Under the pieces are notes generated by a model. The model was not told the DNA's origin. It searched no databases and saw only the letters and a program-made list of their open reading frames with translations. Positions 60,552 to 64,000 of a DNA stretch of 64,000 nucleotides are shown in pieces. How positions within the stretch are numbered: the stretch's first letter is position 1; the number at the start of each line of letters is the position of its first letter. Source of the DNA: Cymodocea nodosa (Eukaryota > Streptophyta > Magnoliopsida > Alismatales > Cymodoceaceae). A program made the position numbers and the translations under genes. The stretch spans positions 18,731,501 through 18,795,500 of the forward strand of contig CM072339.1 of the NCBI GenBank assembly GCA_036874045.1, given 5' to 3'.

Positions 60552-62839
60552 TGCCTGCTTAGTCCAACCGAGCTCCGACCTCAATATGCCTCTCTCTACC
60601 TGTACAGAACTACAGATGGATTTTTTATCTTCTTCGTCTTGTGAGTAGCGTGCAAGTCTTCTGTATCACTTGAATTTGTGAAGATCTTGTTCTCTGGTTT
60701 GTTGAATCAATCTCTGAACAACATTTCCTCTTGAATTGGTAGTTTATTATCTAGTGATTTTTCTTTTACGCTATATTCTGTATTGTTTCTATTGGAAGGT
60801 TGAAGACTTTGCTTTCGTTTATTCCATACAAGCGCAATTTGTTGAGCTTCCTTTGCATTTTTTCTTCGGGTAGTAAGTTTGTAGATTTGAGTGTAAGAAT
60901 ATGTTCTCTGGTTCTGAAACAATTACTGTGATTCTTATGATTGCTTTCTTTACCCTTGTTCTCGTTTTTAGTACCATATAAGGTTTTTATCTTCATAAGA
61001 TTTAGGTCCATTCATTTGCTCCACCCAAATATTGCGGAGACTAGCCTGAGGAATGAGGAGTAATAGCAGTAGTGAACTGTGAATCAAGAGATTGTTCATG
61101 TTTCTTTTCTTTGTTTGCATCACTAAATCTTTCCTTGTTTCCCTTCCTGCTTTGTTTTGTCTTGTCTGCAAGAAATTGGACTTGTTCGTTCCTGTTGTGA
61201 TCATTTTATTTTGGTTGATGTTAGAAGTTAAGACTTCAAGTAGCCCGATGCGAATCTTAGTGGATTGCGACTAATAGTTATTTGTTGCTTTCTCCTCCAC
61301 AGAAATAAAGTATCCCTTTAATCTTTATTGTGGACCCGAACCACCCTACATTTGCATAATTGGATGTTATTTTCAAAGGTCCCATTATATCATCCATCCT
61401 AAAAACCCCATAAATTTCATTGAGTCTAAAAATGTTAGGCTCTTCCATTTACAAAACATGAACAAAATTAGAATAGTGCATGCATTATTTCATACTTACG
61501 ATTCTGCATATTTATTTTTCATATTCTAACATCATCTCATACATATGCATTGTTAAACACAAAAAGAAATAACGAGACCAAGTTCATAATTCATCAATGT
61601 TATGATAGTAATATTGGATGTAACATCACTAAATTGCAATTACGCAATGAAACAAAGATAAACAATTTAAAGCATCTAGATAATGAGTTAATGTCAATTG
61701 TTGATTCTCTTCTCTGTTCAAGGACATTAATTATTTGGGAAGCAAAAGCTGGATCATGTCCTGAATTGATTTGCATCAACAATTCCTTCTTCCCAGGTTG
61801 AAGTACTATGTCAGGCAAGGTATAGAGTATAGACTATAGAGATGCTTCTAATTTCCTCTTTCTCCATGCAGATTTTTCAGAGGAATCTCACAATTGCAAT
61901 GTTCTTTTGTGTTGTCGCAATGTTATGGAAGTAGTTTTCTGAGTTCCCACTTTTATCATAGTGGTTGTGTTAGGCAATTTCCAGACAGATTTGCTGCTCT
62001 ACATTCTGGGGGTAATTAGTTCATTGGTTGCATCTGGAGCAATGATTTCAAAACAAAATCAATCGGAAAATTGGTTTCATTTTGGTCTTGGTTTTTACCA
62101 CTGTTGATATTACTATGATATATGGCTCAGGAAAAACCAAATCGAAGGTCCTGCCTTCTCAAAAATTGAAGGGCGTTTCACTTGATTCAACTAGTGGTTC
62201 AATTAGTCCTGTCAGTCTTGTCCAATATATAAATTCTTAAAGTGTAAGATGCCTTCAACATTGCATTGTAAAAAATATAAACTAGAATTATTTTCAGTAG
62301 AAAAATAGATCATGACATATGAAGCTAACCACCAGTTTTGATAAAGAGGTTAGGGTTAAATAAATTTAGCTCATAAATAGGGTGATTCATTTAACACATT
62401 TATTAAATGAGTTGAAATCGAGTTGAACATGTGTTACCTGTTTGTGACCCATAAACTCATAAGAAAATTTTATATATTTAATATATATTAAATAATTTTA
62501 TTACATATTATATCATATAATATCACTTTCCTCCTTTAGTATGTGGAACGTAGAAAGAATACCTATGCAAACCGTTGGTGTCTGTCTTTAACGAGAAATG
62601 AAACCAAACAATAATGAATTATCACGATAGAATTTACTTCTTTGCATTTCATTATAGATTTAGAAATTGTCCACTATAAGAAATTTCCCAATGGAATAAT
62701 TTTGGCTAACAATTCTTATGCATTGACTTGGACTTCCCATGGTGAATGCTATGAGCTTTTAGAAGTAGAATTGAGACCATCTGGATCTAACAAAAAGATG
62801 AAAAAAATGTCCTATGTCACACACGCACGCACGCACGCA
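60552..62839. other. TMEM230-like 3' flank and intergenic sequence
   Basis: Likely 3' UTR to about 60900, then AT-rich sequence without a recognisable gene. A short frame at 61550-61801 has no domain. Confidence 0.4.
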
Positions 62840-62840
62840 C
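62819..62840. repeat. (ACGC)n microsatellite
   Basis: About four ACGC units between ACAC and ACCC. Confidence 0.8.
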
Positions 62841-63090
62841 CCACAATCTAGGAGATTGATGAAACTCATCAACTACAAGGCATGCCTTGTATTAATCTGT
62901 GATTCCATCAAGGTCACATTTAACCCGAAACACCCATTTGCATCTCTCAACATTCCTGGCAATTTGAAGAGTGCATCTAACATGACACGATGCCAACACT
63001 CATATGCCTGCCAGCTTAAGAGAAACACGTTGGCTCCGCTTCTAGAGCGTTGGAAGGAGATTTTCTGTTGACAACCATGTAGCATGTACA
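62840..63090 (-). pseudogene. Copia reverse-transcriptase fragment
   Basis: On the minus strand, frames with shifts give an AM.DAL-like lead, then ERCKWVFRVKCDLDGITD, YKACLVVDEFHQSPR, the decayed form of copia CKWVFRVKxxxDGxxxRYKARLVAKGFHQ. Only about 60 residues of the domain survive. Confidence 0.7.
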
Positions 63091-63210
63091 CATGTTAGTC
63101 CAAGAATGATTCTTAAGTATGTTGACTCAATTTTCTAGAGCGTTGGAAGAATATTTTCTGTTGACAACCATGCAGTGGTAGACATGTTAGTCAAAGAAAT
63201 GATATTGTTT
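63042..63210. repeat. Direct duplication of about 70 bp
   Basis: TCTAGAGCGTTGGAAGGAGA (from about 63042) and TCTAGAGCGTTGGAAGAATA (from about 63136) start two copies, each followed by TTTTCTGTTGACAACCATG and ACATGTTAGTC. Copies are about 94 bp apart. Confidence 0.8.
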
Positions 63211-63294
63211 TTCTGGTGTGATCTAGTGATCATGTGTCCCGGAGGGGGAACGATGGCAGTGGTGGTGATTGTGGGGGGGAGGATCCAAAAAAAC

Positions 63295-63390
63295 CTGCTC
63301 AATGTACCGTGCAAAAATCTCAGAAGTTAATCCATCATCTGGCGTACATATCATATCATCTTGAAGTAAAAAATCATCCATCAACCACAC
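63295..63390 (-). CDS. Possible single exon of an unrecognised gene
   Basis: A 96-nt, phase-0 segment between TTATTCTCAG and GTTTTT on the minus strand encodes VWLMDDFLLQDDMICTPDDG followed by LTSEIFARYIEQ. The amino-acid make-up looks like real protein rather than chance, and the acceptor is good, but the donor is weak and no family is recognised. Another possible exon with GQHMGPQSLTTWIKNHSKAD lies at about 63870-63965 on the same strand. If true, a minus-strand gene continues past the right edge. Confidence 0.3.
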
Positions 63391-64000
63391 CTGAGAATAA
63401 ACCTCTGATTCGTTTGGTATATATATCGCATTATCAAGTTTACAATTTCCAATTACATGGCCCCAGAAAAAGCTCTAAAAGGTCACCTGAATCTGGACGT
63501 CTGTGTAAGTCACAGAGGTAGATATTAGTACCCGACACCTTGTGCAATATCAAGGTGCAGAAATGTATTAGTCAAGTAGAGCTGCCAAGGCATGCAGAAC
63601 ATAAACACTGAACAATTAACTACTGTCATGCACGGTTCAACTTGCAGACATCAATATGAAACCTCATTGTTAATAATGACACACCTCATTGGAGATTTGT
63701 CCCTTACCGGTAAGAATAAGATGGCACGCATCATCTCTTCTTTTACTGTTGCTGTTGCATTTGTGCTACATCTTAAGTATATATGACTTGCATAAGACAT
63801 GCAAGATCCTCTACTGCACAACAGCTTTTGTAGGATAAAAACTAGCTATGTAAGATAAAACTGTCGGGGATGCAGATTTGATGGCTTCAATGATCTCGTT
63901 CCTGCATCAGCTTTAGAGTGGTTCTTTATCCAGGTTGTCAAGGACTGAGGTCCCATGTGCTGACCTGTAAGTGAAAGGAAACTAAGAAAAGACAACATAA
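63391..64000. other. Right edge, no firm feature
   Basis: May hold introns and a further exon of a minus-strand gene (see 63295-63390). No tRNA or repeat recognised. Confidence 0.3.

Overview
This window is nuclear DNA from a flowering plant. Genes are sparse and split by introns with GT/AG borders. The background is very AT-rich, and remnants of Ty1-copia, RTE-type LINE and small inverted-repeat elements are scattered through it. The GC-rich exons of the LRR and WRKY genes against an AT-rich background suggest a monocot, but that is an inference; nothing here fixes the species. Gene names rest on protein motifs recognised by eye, without any database search.

Six protein-coding genes can be supported. 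(1) 1-1451, minus: 5' part of an O-fucosyltransferase-like gene of the MANNAN SYNTHESIS-RELATED type; it runs off the left edge. (2) 17109-18406, plus: a three-exon plant intracellular Ras-group LRR protein (PIRL). (3) 22280-35242, minus: prefoldin subunit 1, six exons for only 128 residues, with a 12-kb third intron and a predicted 7-nt microexon. (4) 38817-40019, minus: a three-exon group IId WRKY factor, with W-box sequences in its own upstream region. (5) 57169-57537, plus: an intronless SIAMESE-related CDK inhibitor. (6) 60176-60551, plus: a two-exon TMEM230-like two-pass membrane protein. A possible exon of an unrecognised gene lies near the right edge (63295-63390, minus).

Mobile DNA: a fairly young copia element (23692-28814, minus; two 132-bp LTRs with 3 differences, PBS and PPT visible) sits inside the large prefoldin intron, in the same orientation as the gene. 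The same intron carries an RTE LINE fossil (32191-33640). An older copia element (44150-49021, plus) has diverged LTRs and about 1.6 kb of foreign sequence inside its reverse transcriptase. Copia pol fossils also lie at 12960-13620, 52236-52710 and 62840-63090. Two related MITE-like elements lie at 16157-16560 and 21197-21656 in opposite orientation.

Repeats include an AT-rich 70-88-bp minisatellite (4375-5085), a purine-rich degenerate minisatellite (2440-2730), a roughly 102-bp GC-rich tandem repeat (7768-8000), a run of 54 T, and several microsatellites. The genes are unrelated housekeeping or regulatory genes with no sign of joint function. The most notable points are the prefoldin gene architecture, including the microexon, and the copia element within it. 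I found no tRNA, rRNA, CRISPR or viral insert that I could support.
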